From: Acidobacteriota bacterium
GTDB lineage: Bacteria > Acidobacteriota > Blastocatellia > UBA7656
Direction of reading: 5' to 3'
Length of the DNA stretch: 64,000 bases
Assembly: GCA_040754075.1 (NCBI GenBank)
Contig: JBFMDH010000007.1
Span: 196,201-260,200 of the forward strand
Every line of letters begins with the position of its first letter. Position 1 is the first letter of the stretch. The notes below the pieces were generated by a model. That model saw only the letters and a list, made by a program, of their open reading frames with translations. It was not told the DNA's origin and did no database searches. A program made the translations under genes and the position numbers. Shown piece by piece: positions 44,550 through 53,130 of this stretch.

Positions 44550-45194
44550 TTATTCGGACTTTCTTGCAAAGAGATAGGCGCGGCGGCTTTGATATTCGAC
44601 ATCCGGGTAGGGGTCGCGTTCGATGACCTCTTCGATTTGAAATCCCGCAGATGAAAGATAGCCACTCACTTCATCAGCCGTGAACAGATAGAAATCGAGA
44701 TTGATTGGATTCCCCCACAATTCTTCGACGTGCAACATCTCGTCGCCAACATGAAACGCCAGCAACAATCGTCCGCCGGGTTTTAACACACGATGCATTT
44801 CAAATAAAGCTTGCTGGACATCTCCACGCGATAAATTGACGATGGAATAAAATGCCACAAGTCCTGCAAAAGTATGGTCTGCAATCTCAAGCGCCAGCAT
44901 ATCGCCGGTTTGAAAATCGATTGCGGGATTTAATTTTCGCGCCTGCTCGATCATCGCGGGCGACAGGTCGATACCACAGACGGTCACGCTTTGTTCAGAT
45001 AAATACTTCGCGACGTGCCCCGGGCCGCATCCCAAATCACAGATCAGCCCTGAACCTTTTACCTCCTCGGCAAAGCGGTTCAGCAATTCGCGGTCGAGCG
45101 GTTTGTTGTCGAGTTCTTTGAATAAATGTTCGACATAAGTTTCGGCAAGGATGTCGTAACTGGTCTGTACAGCGTCGTGTTCTGGTTTATCCAT
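44550..45194 (-). CDS. Class I SAM-dependent methyltransferase within the his operon
   Basis: A 214-residue Rossmann methyltransferase. Motif I is LICDLGCGPGHVAKYL, the acidic residue of motif II is in VCGIDLSPAMIEQAR, then QTGDMLALEI, and FEMHRVLKPGGRLLLAFHVGDE is motif post-III, as in UbiE/type 11 methyltransferases. The substrate is unknown. It is inserted between hisA (13 bp upstream) and hisF (6 bp downstream) on the same strand, so it should be co-transcribed. No step of histidine synthesis needs a methyltransferase, so it may act on a histidine-derived compound or simply ride in the operon. Confidence 0.85.
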   Translation of the reverse strand: MDKPEHDAVQTSYDILAETYVEHLFKELDNKPLDRELLNRFAEEVKGSGLICDLGCGPGHVAKYLSEQSVTVCGIDLSPAMIEQARKLNPAIDFQTGDMLALEIADHTFAGLVAFYSIVNLSRGDVQQALFEMHRVLKPGGRLLLAFHVGDEMLHVEELWGNPINLDFYLFTADEVSGYLSSAGFQIEEVIERDPYPDVEYQSRRAYLFARKSE

Positions 45195-45207
45195 TGTTTG
45201 TGCCCTT

Positions 45208-45951
45208 CTACTCTATTGCCTCGGAAGCGGCTGCCAGCGCCGCTTTCAGGGTGAAGCGGTTTTCGTAAAGCGCTTTACCGATAATCACCGAATCAACCCC
45301 ATCGCTTTCAACTTCGCGCAACCGGCGAATGTCATCCAGTGTAGCAACCCCGCCCGAAGCCGTCACCTGCGCGCCGGAAACTCTCGCCAGTTCTGCGGTC
45401 AGTTCGACATTCACGCCCGCTAATTTCCCATCGCGCGTGATGTCTGTGTAAATGATGCGCTCGACGCCTTCATCAGCCATCTGTTTAGCAAGTGACATGG
45501 CGTCAACTGAGGTGGCTTCTGTCCACCCGCGAGTCGCCACTTCTCTACCCCGCGCATCAATGCCAACAACAATCGCATCGCCGAATTGTTTAACCGCCTG
45601 GCGCAAGATCTCAGGGTGTTCTACGGCAAGGGTTCCCAAAATAACAAACCGCGCCTTGAGGTTGGCAATCAGGTTTTCAATATCGGCAAGTGACCGCACG
45701 CCGCCGCCGACTTCGACAGGCACAGAAATTTCTTTAGTGATTTGTTGAATGATTTTTTGATTGTCAGAAGTCGCGCCCAAAAACGCGCCATCAAGGTCAA
45801 CGATGTGAATCAAGGTCGCGCCATCGCGTTCATAATTTCTCGCCACCTCGACCGGGTCGCGGTCATAAACTTTGGCGCTCGCTTCACGCCCTTCAACCAG
45901 ACGAACACATCGTCCGTTTTTTAAATCTATTGCAGGTATGATTTTCATCAT
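45208..45951 (-). CDS. hisA: ProFAR isomerase HisA
   Basis: A 247-residue (beta/alpha)8 isomerase that converts ProFAR to PRFAR. IPAIDLKNGRCVRL carries the first catalytic Asp, LIHIVDLDGAF and VGGGVRSL the phosphate-site loops, IIYTDITRDGKLAGVN the second catalytic Asp, and TASGGVATLDDI the terminal phosphate loop. Length is standard and there is no insertion, unlike its structural homologue HisF. It starts 3 bp after the hisH stop. In-frame ATGs at 45951 and 45948 are equivalent. Confidence 0.95.
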   Translation of the reverse strand: MMKIIPAIDLKNGRCVRLVEGREASAKVYDRDPVEVARNYERDGATLIHIVDLDGAFLGATSDNQKIIQQITKEISVPVEVGGGVRSLADIENLIANLKARFVILGTLAVEHPEILRQAVKQFGDAIVVGIDARGREVATRGWTEATSVDAMSLAKQMADEGVERIIYTDITRDGKLAGVNVELTAELARVSGAQVTASGGVATLDDIRRLREVESDGVDSVIIGKALYENRFTLKAALAAASEAIE

Positions 45952-45954
45952 TAT

Positions 45955-46641
45955 TTAATCATCAAGGCGACTCAGGAGGTCATCATATTTATTCATAACA
46001 TCGAGAGATATTTCCAAAATTTTTGAGTCGATACTGGTAGGAGACATTGTTGCAAAGTTTTTAAGCAACCGCAGACCGGCGTCCTGACTTTTTTCAGGAT
46101 GAAATTGTACGCCGCACACCAAGCCGCTTGCGCAAATCGACGGGTAGCGAATGCCGTATTCGGTCTTTGCCAAAACAATCGCTTCATCATCGGTTTCGAT
46201 GTGATAGGAATGCACAAAATAAAAATAAGTGCCTGCGGTCAAGCCTTCGAGCAATGGATGCGGGCGCAAATCTTCAATCTGATTCCAACCGATTTGCGGC
46301 ACGTGCAAGCCTTCGGGAAAACGCACCACACGCCCGCGCATCAAACCCAGACCTTCATGCACACCGAATTCATGCCCTTCATCGAACATCAATTGCAAAC
46401 CGACACATAAACCAATCAACGGCTTTTGTTGCCGGGCGGCATCCAAGACCAACTCGTCAAGCCCCGAAGCACGCAACCGATTGGCACACTCGCCAAATGC
46501 GCCGACACCGGGCAGCACCAGTTTTTCGGCTTCGCGAATCAATCCTTTATCGCTGGTCACACGGGCATCTGCGCCGACCGCCTGAAAAGCTTTTTCGACG
46601 CTTCGCAAATTACCAACTCCGTAATCAATTATCGCTATCAT
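45955..46641 (-). CDS. hisH: Imidazole glycerol phosphate synthase glutaminase subunit HisH
   Basis: A 228-residue class I glutamine amidotransferase that supplies ammonia to HisF. The triad is visible: Cys79 in PLIGLCVGLQLMF and His/Glu in GVQFHPEKSQ. GVGNLRSVEKAF and GVGAFGEC are conserved N-terminal blocks. Some 25 residues beyond the usual end (SKILEISLDVMNKYDDLLS) form an extra helix. It follows hisB after 73 bp filled by a TAGTCGG repeat array, which comes right up to its ATG, and has no evident Shine-Dalgarno. Confidence 0.94.
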   Translation of the reverse strand: MIAIIDYGVGNLRSVEKAFQAVGADARVTSDKGLIREAEKLVLPGVGAFGECANRLRASGLDELVLDAARQQKPLIGLCVGLQLMFDEGHEFGVHEGLGLMRGRVVRFPEGLHVPQIGWNQIEDLRPHPLLEGLTAGTYFYFVHSYHIETDDEAIVLAKTEYGIRYPSICASGLVCGVQFHPEKSQDAGLRLLKNFATMSPTSIDSKILEISLDVMNKYDDLLSRLDD

Positions 46642-46642
46642 A

Positions 46643-46714
46643 ACTGGTAGTCGGCAGCCAGTAGTCGGTAGTCGGCAATAACTCTTACATCAATCAACTG
46701 ACTACCGGCTACTG
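46643..46714. repeat. TAGTCGG heptamer repeat hairpin in the hisB-hisH gap
   Basis: Units GGTAGTCGGCAG and AGTAGTCGGTAGTCGGC on one arm and GACTACCGGCTACTG on the other fill the gap from the hisB stop to the hisH start. The resulting hairpin would lie in the his mRNA. Confidence 0.7.
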
Positions 46715-47305
46715 CTAGAGTGTTCCTTTCGTGGACATCACGCCGCTGATGCGTTCGGAAATTCGCGTCGCTTCGGCAAGCGCGCGGGCGGCGGATTTAA
46801 ACACCGCTTCGATGATGTGATGTTGATTTGCGCCATACAGAACTTCGATGTGCAGGTTGCATTTCAATTCACCGGCAAACGACCGCCAGAAATGCTCGAC
46901 CAGTTCAACCGATAAATCGCCAATGCGTTCGCGGGTGTTTTGTACACGGTAAACAAAAAATGCCCGCCCGCTTAAATCCACCACGGCTCGCGCCAAGGTC
47001 TCGTCCATCGGCACATAAGCCGCGCCATATCGCGCGATGCCTTGTTTATCACCGATGGCTGCCGTAAAGCTTTGTCCCAGAGTGATGCCGATGTCTTCGA
47101 TGGAATGATGGTCGTCGATGTGCAAATCGCCTTCGCAAGTTACCTCAAGGTCAAACAACCCGTGACGCGCAAAGAGTTCAAGCATGTGGTCAAGAAAGCC
47201 GACACCGGTTTTGACATTGGCTTGCCCGCTACCATCGACATTGATTTTCACAACAACATCGGTCTCTTTTGTGGTGCGGCGATTTTCTCCAACTCTAGTC
47301 ATCAT
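46715..47305 (-). CDS. hisB: Imidazoleglycerol-phosphate dehydratase HisB
   Basis: A 196-residue monofunctional IGPD (no HisN-type phosphatase domain). Both manganese-binding motifs are present: FLDHMLELFARHGLFD with LHIDDHHSIEDIGITLG, and ANQHHIIEAVFKSAARAL near the end. The start overlaps by 4 bp (ATGA) the stop of the upstream retropepsin-like remnant, so translation is probably coupled. The last residues are SGVMSTKGTL, the common IGPD terminus. The stop is directly adjacent to the TAGTCGG repeat. Confidence 0.95.
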   Translation of the reverse strand: MMTRVGENRRTTKETDVVVKINVDGSGQANVKTGVGFLDHMLELFARHGLFDLEVTCEGDLHIDDHHSIEDIGITLGQSFTAAIGDKQGIARYGAAYVPMDETLARAVVDLSGRAFFVYRVQNTRERIGDLSVELVEHFWRSFAGELKCNLHIEVLYGANQHHIIEAVFKSAARALAEATRISERISGVMSTKGTL

Positions 47306-47529
47306 TTCACCTTCGATACAGGTTGGTCATCTGCAACTTGTTCCTCTATTATTTCTAAACCCAACTGCTTGACTACAAATGCCGGTAAAACGGAACGTAC
47401 CGCGCTTGTGTCAATCAAAGCATCCGCTTCGTAACTTTGCACTTTTTCAGGCGCGAGTTGTCCACGGCGAACCAGCGTCTCATCCGTTGCATTTGTGAAT
47501 TGTGTTTTCACTCTTACTTCTCCCATCAT
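47302..47529 (-). CDS. Degenerate clan AA (retropepsin-like) aspartic protease
   Basis: A 75-residue protein that keeps only part of a small retropepsin-like family known from bacterial genomes (members about 120-130 residues). The start MGEVRVKTQFTNATDETLVRRGQL and the region ALIDTSAVRSVLPAFVVKQLGLEI match, but the active-site triplet reads DTS rather than DTG. After residue about 66 the sequence jumps to the normal family C-terminus (DDQPVSKVK), so about 50-60 residues of the second half appear deleted in frame. Activity is therefore unlikely. CGGAG eight bases before the ATG at 47529 supports this start; 47562 is an upstream alternative. Its ATGA overlap with hisB suggests it persists as a translational lead-in. 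Confidence 0.65.
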   Translation of the reverse strand: MMGEVRVKTQFTNATDETLVRRGQLAPEKVQSYEADALIDTSAVRSVLPAFVVKQLGLEIIEEQVADDQPVSKVK

Positions 47530-47571
47530 TTTCAAAACTCCGTTTCCTTTAACGAATGACATTTAATCTTA

Positions 47572-50076
47572 CTACAAGCTCGATTTCATCACTTCTTTAA
47601 GCGCAGTAAGCAATCGCTGATTCTCGTCAGGCGTACCCACCGATATTCTTACATAATCCGCGAGCATTGGATATTTGCTCACATCGCGCACCAGAATGTC
47701 ATGTTCCAGAAGCGCTTCAAAAAGTTCTTTCGGTTTTATGGCGGTTTTTACCACGATGAAATTCGCCTGTGATGGAACCGGCGTTAAGCCTTCGATAGTC
47801 GCTAACTCGGCAAACAGGCGTTCACGTTCATTGATAATTTTATCAATCGTCGGTTGAATCAACTCGAAATGTTCGCAGGCAACTTCGGCAGCCGTAGCCG
47901 AAAAGAAATTCAAATTATAAGGCAGCGTCGCTTTATGAATTTCGGTTGCGAGTTCCGGTGAAGTGAGTAAATACCCGACGCGAAGCCCTGCCATCGCCAT
48001 CGCTTTGGAAAAAGTCCTGAGCACAATTAAATTGGGCAATTCTTCAAGCAGCGGCACCACGGTTTTGCCTGAGAACTCCTGATACGCTTCATCGACGACA
48101 ACCAGCCCGTTGAAATTTTTTGCGAGGTACAGTAAATCCGCTTCATCAACCCGCGAACCCGTCGGGTTATTGGGCGAACAGAGAATCATCACATCCACAT
48201 CTTTCGATGCGCGATAAATCGCCTCAATATCGAATTGCAACTGATCATCCAACGGCACACTGATTACTTCGCCGCCCATCACTGTGACGATTTGCCGGTA
48301 AAGCGTAAAGGTCGGTTCGCAAAGCAACACGCGGGTTCCCTGCCTGACCGATACCATCAAAATCGCCTGAATCAATTCATTCGAGCCATTCCCGGCAAGC
48401 GTGCCCTCAGCTTTCCAACCGGCATGTTGGGCAAGCGTTTCCAGCAATTTCGCGGGAACGAAATCGGGATAGCGCGACCAGGCTCTTGCTTGTAATCGCT
48501 GTTCGACTTCGCGTTTGATTTCAGCGGGCATATCATAGGGATTTTCATTTTGATTCAACTTCGTGGTTGCCCGGTACGGCGCAAGCGTATAGGCGGTGAT
48601 GGCGCGCACCGCCGGTTTAATTTTATCAATTGCAGATTGCGGAGTATGCAATTGCGGATTGCGGATTGCGGATTGCGGATTTGCAGATTCGGTTAAGGGC
48701 GATTCTTGTTCTTGATTGGCAAATTGTGACGCTGCGCTTTGCGAACTCTCTGTCGAATCAATCCGCAATCCGCAATCCGCAGGAGGCTTAAGCCTGCCCC
48801 GCAATGTGATGGCTTGCTTGTGCGCCGTGAGTCCTTCGGCATCTGCCATTGCGGCAATCGCTTCGCCGTTTTGTTTAATCGCCGATTCAGTGTACTCGAT
48901 GACCGATTGACGTTTGACGAAATCATAGACCCCGAGCGGCGATGAAAAACGCGCCGTGCCAACGGTTGGTAAAACATGATTGGGTCCTGCGAAATAATCG
49001 CCGACGGGTTCAGATGACCACGCGCCATAAAATATCGCTCCGGCATTTTCGATTAAGGCGGCGGCGCTTTCGTTATCTGCGGTCATCAGTTCAAGATGTT
49101 CGGGCGCAAGTTGATTAATCAGTTCACAACCTTCGGCAAGCGAATCGACCACGAAAATTGCGCCGTAATTGTTGATGGAGGCGGAAGCGATTTCGCATCG
49201 TTCGAGTTCGGCAAGTTGCCGGGCGATTTCCTGTTCGACTTCATGGGCAAGCGCAAGGCTCGTGGTCACGCAGATAGCCGAGGCGGCTTCGTCGTGTTCG
49301 GCTTGCGCCAGTAAATCCGCTGCCACGAATTTCGGATTCGCACTATCGTCAGCAAGCACCACGACTTCGCTTGGTCCCGCGATGGAATCGATGCCAACGC
49401 TGCCGTAAACCAGTTTTTTAGCGATGGCAACATAAACATTGCCGGGACCTGTAATTTTATCGACGCGAGCGATGGATTCAGTACCGTAAGCGAGAGCCGC
49501 AATCGCCTGTGCGCCGCCGACGCGATAGACTTCCGAAATCCCCAGCGCATCAATTACCGCAGCGACATTGGCATTTTCCTCAAAGGTGGCGGGCGGCGTG
49601 GCAATCGCAAGTCGTCGAACCCCCGCGACCTGTGCGGGCACGACGTTCATGACGACAGATGACGGATAAGCGGCGCGACCGCCGGGAACATATAGACCGG
49701 CTGCGGCAATCGGCAAAATGCGTTGACCGAGTTTGGAACCTTCCGGGGTGGTGATGTGCCAATCGTGTTCTTTCTGATGCTGGTGAAAGGTTCTGACGTT
49801 TTCAATCGCCTGTTGAAAAGCGGCAACGGTTTTTGCATAAGCTTTTGCGGCTGCCTGTTTGATGAATTCCGGTTCAACACGCAAGGTCGCAGGCGTCAGT
49901 TCGCGGTTATCGAATTTTTTAGTGAAATAGATTAACGCCTCATCGCCGCCGCTTCGCACCCCGTCAACGATTTCAGTTACGCGAGCCACCAGTTCAGGAT
50001 TCAATTGCAGCGCCCGTGATTGAATGCGCGCCAGTGTCGGATTCGCTTGATTCGATTGGTAATTGACGATTTCCAT
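47572..50076 (-). CDS. hisDC: Fused histidinol dehydrogenase and histidinol-phosphate aminotransferase
   Basis: An 834-residue two-enzyme polypeptide. Residues 1 to about 428 are HisD (NAD-dependent oxidation of histidinol to histidine), with Glu326 and His327 in APEHLEL and GPNHVLPTVGTARFSSPLG. Residues about 487-834 are HisC, the PLP aminotransferase acting two steps earlier, with Lys691 in TFSKAMAMAGLRVGY and ILCSPNNPTGSRVDE. The joining segment, about residues 429-486, is made largely of heptamer-repeat DNA (PADCGLRID, SANPQSAIRNPQ) and resembles neither enzyme. There is no internal stop or frameshift in the given sequence. Separate hisD and hisC genes are usual, so this is an unusual fusion; internal translation starts for HisC cannot be excluded. 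Confidence 0.92.
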   Translation of the reverse strand: MEIVNYQSNQANPTLARIQSRALQLNPELVARVTEIVDGVRSGGDEALIYFTKKFDNRELTPATLRVEPEFIKQAAAKAYAKTVAAFQQAIENVRTFHQHQKEHDWHITTPEGSKLGQRILPIAAAGLYVPGGRAAYPSSVVMNVVPAQVAGVRRLAIATPPATFEENANVAAVIDALGISEVYRVGGAQAIAALAYGTESIARVDKITGPGNVYVAIAKKLVYGSVGIDSIAGPSEVVVLADDSANPKFVAADLLAQAEHDEAASAICVTTSLALAHEVEQEIARQLAELERCEIASASINNYGAIFVVDSLAEGCELINQLAPEHLELMTADNESAAALIENAGAIFYGAWSSEPVGDYFAGPNHVLPTVGTARFSSPLGVYDFVKRQSVIEYTESAIKQNGEAIAAMADAEGLTAHKQAITLRGRLKPPADCGLRIDSTESSQSAASQFANQEQESPLTESANPQSAIRNPQLHTPQSAIDKIKPAVRAITAYTLAPYRATTKLNQNENPYDMPAEIKREVEQRLQARAWSRYPDFVPAKLLETLAQHAGWKAEGTLAGNGSNELIQAILMVSVRQGTRVLLCEPTFTLYRQIVTVMGGEVISVPLDDQLQFDIEAIYRASKDVDVMILCSPNNPTGSRVDEADLLYLAKNFNGLVVVDEAYQEFSGKTVVPLLEELPNLIVLRTFSKAMAMAGLRVGYLLTSPELATEIHKATLPYNLNFFSATAAEVACEHFELIQPTIDKIINERERLFAELATIEGLTPVPSQANFIVVKTAIKPKELFEALLEHDILVRDVSKYPMLADYVRISVGTPDENQRLLTALKEVMKSSL
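48627..48800. repeat. Heptamer repeat block forming the HisD-HisC linker
   Basis: ATTGCGG units on the plus strand near 48640-48690 and CCGCAAT units near 48760-48780 face each other, with the 35-bp core element at 48766-48800 (palindrome AGGCTTAAGCCT). The same 35 bp occur in hisF at 43982-44016 with three mismatches. Confidence 0.8.
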
Positions 50077-50254
50077 GAATTTTCACTCGAATAGAAAATT
50101 GGATTTTAACGAGGCAGGCTCATTTATGCGAGTAAGGATTAGCTGACGGGTTGAATAAAATCACTCCCCCTTTTTTTCATTACAACCCAAAGGCTTTGCT
50201 CAGGAATCATAAAATTGTTCATCAACGAACAATTTATCAGGAGGATTTTTAAGG

Positions 50255-50869
50255 ATGCGTGTGTTGGAGTGTGCCCGAAAGCAATTCAATAAAGAATGGC
50301 AGATAGCCCTGGCAATCCTTTTCAGTTTATTTATCGGTGGCGTTGCCAGTGCCAAACCTGCAAACAATTTTTCAGCGATTCAAATCAAAAATTTCGGACA
50401 AATGGATGAGCGATTTTATCGTGGCGCTCAACCGAAACAGAAAGATTACCAATCGCTTGCCGCCCTCGGAATCAATACCGTCATTGACCTGCGTGATGAC
50501 CCGGTCAGCTACGAAAAAAGCGCCGCTGAATCGCTCGGTTTAAAATATGTCAACATTCCGATGAGCGATAGCCGCTATCCGAGCGAAGCGCAAATCGAAC
50601 AATTTTTGAAACTGGTTAATGACCCGACTACCGGAAAATTCTATGTTCACTGCGCGGGCGGTCGCCATCGCACGGGAGTCATCGGCGCGGTCTATCGTTA
50701 TAATTTTTACAATTGGAATTACGACCAGGTTTACAAAGAGATGAAAGATTACGACTTTTATACACGCTGGGGACACGGCGCGATGAAAGATTATGTGCAG
50801 GATTATTGGCAGCGTATACAGACCGGCGCTGTGCATACGCTTGTAAGTCATAATGAAATTTCTTTCTAA
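50255..50869 (+). CDS. Exported dual-specificity/tyrosine phosphatase-like protein
   Basis: A 204-residue protein with the Cys-x5-Arg phosphatase loop HCAGGRHRTG (Cys133, Arg139). The general acid Asp lies in a loop such as MSDSRYPSE, and the upstream YRGAQPKQKDYQSLAALGINTVIDLRDDP is the typical DSP/PTP-like start. An N-terminal hydrophobic segment (IALAILFSLFIGGVASAKP) indicates export or membrane anchoring. Substrate unknown. A clear AGGAGG motif lies before the ATG. It lies on the plus strand between hisDC and hisG, breaking the his cluster. A large palindrome starts within its last codons. Confidence 0.85.
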   Translation: MRVLECARKQFNKEWQIALAILFSLFIGGVASAKPANNFSAIQIKNFGQMDERFYRGAQPKQKDYQSLAALGINTVIDLRDDPVSYEKSAAESLGLKYVNIPMSDSRYPSEAQIEQFLKLVNDPTTGKFYVHCAGGRHRTGVIGAVYRYNFYNWNYDQVYKEMKDYDFYTRWGHGAMKDYVQDYWQRIQTGAVHTLVSHNEISF

Positions 50870-50970
50870 ACCGGAAACCAAGATATTGGCACACTCAAGG
50901 TTGCGAGAATACCCATAAACAAGGCTTCATCACAATATGGAGTGTGCCAGGCTCCTGCATTCCGGTTTAG
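50866..50970. repeat. Palindromic element downstream of the phosphatase gene
   Basis: Perfect 11-bp terminal arms CTAAACCGGAA (50866-50876) and TTCCGGTTTAG (50960-50970) enclose second perfect 10-bp arms TGGCACACTC (50887-50896) and GAGTGTGCCA (50940-50949). The remaining loop is not obviously paired. It may act as terminator or be a small repeat element; only one copy was seen. Confidence 0.6.
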
Positions 50971-51031
50971 GCGGTGACCGAAGTGGCAATTTGGAAGAAT
51001 AATTTCAGGCGGACTGAAATCGGGGAGCAAA

Positions 51032-51676
51032 TTAAATCGAAGGTTGTAAGCCCTGACGAAGCGTGTTGATTAACCCGGCAACCGCTGCACGTTTCAAATG
51101 ATAACTGGCACGATTGATAATCAACCGGGCAGTCGATTCGGCTATCGTGTCCATCACCACCAGACCATTTTCTTTTAAGGTGCGCCCGGTTTCGACTAAA
51201 TCGACAATGTGGTCGGAAAGTCCGAGCACCGGCGCAAGTTCGATTGAACCCGACAGCGTTATCAATTCCACAGGCACGCCGCGTTGTTGAAAATAATCGG
51301 CGGTAATGCGTGGATACTTGGTGGCAACCCGCGCCGTCGCCAGCAGGTTATAACCCCGTTCGGCGGTTTCTTGTTTTCCGGCTACCACCAGACGACATGC
51401 CCCGAAGCCCAAATCGAGCGGCTCGTGAACGTCGGCTGCCGATTCCATCAATACATCGCGTCCGCAAATGCCTGCGTCGGCGACACCGTATTCAACATAG
51501 ACCGGAACATCTGTGGGTTTGACCAGAATAAAATGATACTGTCCGGTTTCATCGCTGATTAATAATTTGCGTGAATTCAGCGATGCCTCGGAAACCCCGA
51601 TACCCACCCGCGAAAAAACCGCAAGCGCCGTATCCTGTAATCGTCCTTTGGCAAGCGCGATAGTCAGTTGTGTCAT
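51032..51676 (-). CDS. hisG: ATP phosphoribosyltransferase HisG (short form)
   Basis: A 214-residue short-form HisG, which makes phosphoribosyl-ATP, the first step of histidine synthesis. It lacks the C-terminal regulatory domain and so depends on HisZ for activity and feedback. LTIALAKGRLQDTALAVF, VKPTDVPVYVEYGVADAGICGRDVL and VDLVETGRTLKENGL are the expected blocks. hisZ lies immediately upstream (30 bp), confirming the hetero-octameric form. The operon then breaks for the plus-strand phosphatase gene before hisDC. Confidence 0.94.
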   Translation of the reverse strand: MTQLTIALAKGRLQDTALAVFSRVGIGVSEASLNSRKLLISDETGQYHFILVKPTDVPVYVEYGVADAGICGRDVLMESAADVHEPLDLGFGACRLVVAGKQETAERGYNLLATARVATKYPRITADYFQQRGVPVELITLSGSIELAPVLGLSDHIVDLVETGRTLKENGLVVMDTIAESTARLIINRASYHLKRAAVAGLINTLRQGLQPSI

Positions 51677-51706
51677 ATCTGTAAAGCAAGTGACAGTCGA
51701 ATTGGT

Positions 51707-52840
51707 TTATTCCGACTGCTTATTTTTATCTTCCGAATTTCGGATTAAAATTTTTCGCCCTTTTTCGCGGAAGAGATTGGCTTCTTTAAAAGCGGCAATG
51801 ATGTCGCGACCGGCTTCAATACCGGCCACTTCTTCGGTTTGCGAATCCAGTTGGTCGCGCAACTTTCTGCCAAGCAATTGCGCCAGCCAATCCAGACAAA
51901 GCGAAAAGCCAACTGCCGGTTCCGAGCTTCCGAAATTCGCCAGTAAATTGTCGTAACGCCCGCCGCGTCCGAGTTCGGTTCCCAACCCCTGTGCATAAAT
52001 TTTAAAGGTCAGCCCGGTGTAATAATCGAGTTCACCGACATCGCCCAAATCAATATCAATGCGCGAGTCGATATTCAGGGCTTCGGCAATTTTATAAACC
52101 CGTTCGAGGTCATCAAGCGCCGCAACCGATTGTTCATTGGTTACACAGGCTCGCGCTTCGTCAATAATCGTCCCTTTACCGGCAAGCGTCACCAGCTTGC
52201 AAAAGATTTCGCGAACCGAGGGTTCGGCATAAGGCGCAAGAAACCTATCGAGGTGTTCGACCTCTTTGCGGTCTATCATCTCACGCAAACTTTTTCGGTT
52301 CGCCTCATCCAATGCCAGATTTTCGGCAATGCCTTTGAAAAAATCGACGTGGCTCAAAGTGATGGTGAAGCCTTCCAGTCCCAAACGATTCAAGGCTTCG
52401 ATCACCATCACCAGCGCCTCGGTGTCGGCTTCCAGGCGATTCGAGCCGATGTGTTCGAGTCCGATTTGATGAAATTCATATTGGCGACCGCCGCGCGGTT
52501 CATCCCAGCGAAACACTTCACCCGAATAACAGAGTCGTATGGGGCGCGCAGCGTCGCGAAACCGCGTGGCAATGGTGCGCGCCACCAGCGAAGTCAAATC
52601 GGGGCGCAGCGCCAGGAGTTTGCCGTCGCGCCCTGTGAAACGATAGGTCTTTTCGGCTTGCTCTTTGCCCATACCGAGCGCGAACAAATCGGCATAATCG
52701 AATATCGGCAAAATGATTTCCGCATAAGACCAGCCTTCAAACACCGCCATGATTTCGCGTTCGATAAAGCGGCGCAAACGGACTTCGCCGTCGAAGATGT
52801 ATTGCACCCCTGCCGGTATTTTAGAAAGTGATGAAGTCAT
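51707..52840 (-). CDS. hisZ: ATP phosphoribosyltransferase regulatory subunit HisZ
   Basis: A 377-residue protein related to the catalytic core of histidyl-tRNA synthetase. LRPDLTSLVARTIATRF is motif 2-like, YSGEVFRWDEPRGGRQYEFHQIGLEHIGS and GGRYDNLLANFGSSEPAVGFSLCLD are family blocks. It lacks the anticodon-binding domain of HisS, and the short HisG downstream implies the HisZ role: it should assemble with HisG and sense histidine. No attenuator or T-box is visible in the upstream gap. Confidence 0.9.
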   Translation of the reverse strand: MTSSLSKIPAGVQYIFDGEVRLRRFIEREIMAVFEGWSYAEIILPIFDYADLFALGMGKEQAEKTYRFTGRDGKLLALRPDLTSLVARTIATRFRDAARPIRLCYSGEVFRWDEPRGGRQYEFHQIGLEHIGSNRLEADTEALVMVIEALNRLGLEGFTITLSHVDFFKGIAENLALDEANRKSLREMIDRKEVEHLDRFLAPYAEPSVREIFCKLVTLAGKGTIIDEARACVTNEQSVAALDDLERVYKIAEALNIDSRIDIDLGDVGELDYYTGLTFKIYAQGLGTELGRGGRYDNLLANFGSSEPAVGFSLCLDWLAQLLGRKLRDQLDSQTEEVAGIEAGRDIIAAFKEANLFREKGRKILIRNSEDKNKQSE

Positions 52841-53130
52841 AAATGTTTATGAACTTTGTAGCATAACAATCCTGAGCGCAAAGGTACAAATCACTGCATT
52901 CGCTAAAATTTTCCCGCCACGCCATTCACCTACTTCAGGTTCGGATTCATCGACGCAATGATTGCGTTGAATTTAAACACACCCTGCCCATTCAGTTCAC
53001 CAATTTAAACAGGGGCTGAACGATATGAGAAAAATAGCCGCACCAGGCGCGGAACCAGGAAAAAATATAATGATAAATGGGCAGGTTGAGCAGGGTTATT
53101 GTTTGGCAATGACGCTGCCGAAATTTGATT
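52841..53130. other. 290-bp intergenic region upstream of hisZ
   Basis: It should contain the hisZ promoter. I found no T-box, no His-codon leader peptide, no ORF and no repeat. Confidence 0.4.

Noticed and set aside
51707-52840. Histidyl-tRNA synthetase (HisS)
   Set aside because: The anticodon-binding domain is missing and short-form HisG is adjacent, so HisZ fits better.
52841-53130. His attenuator or T-box upstream of hisZ
   Set aside because: No run of His codons, specifier loop or terminator/antiterminator pair was found.
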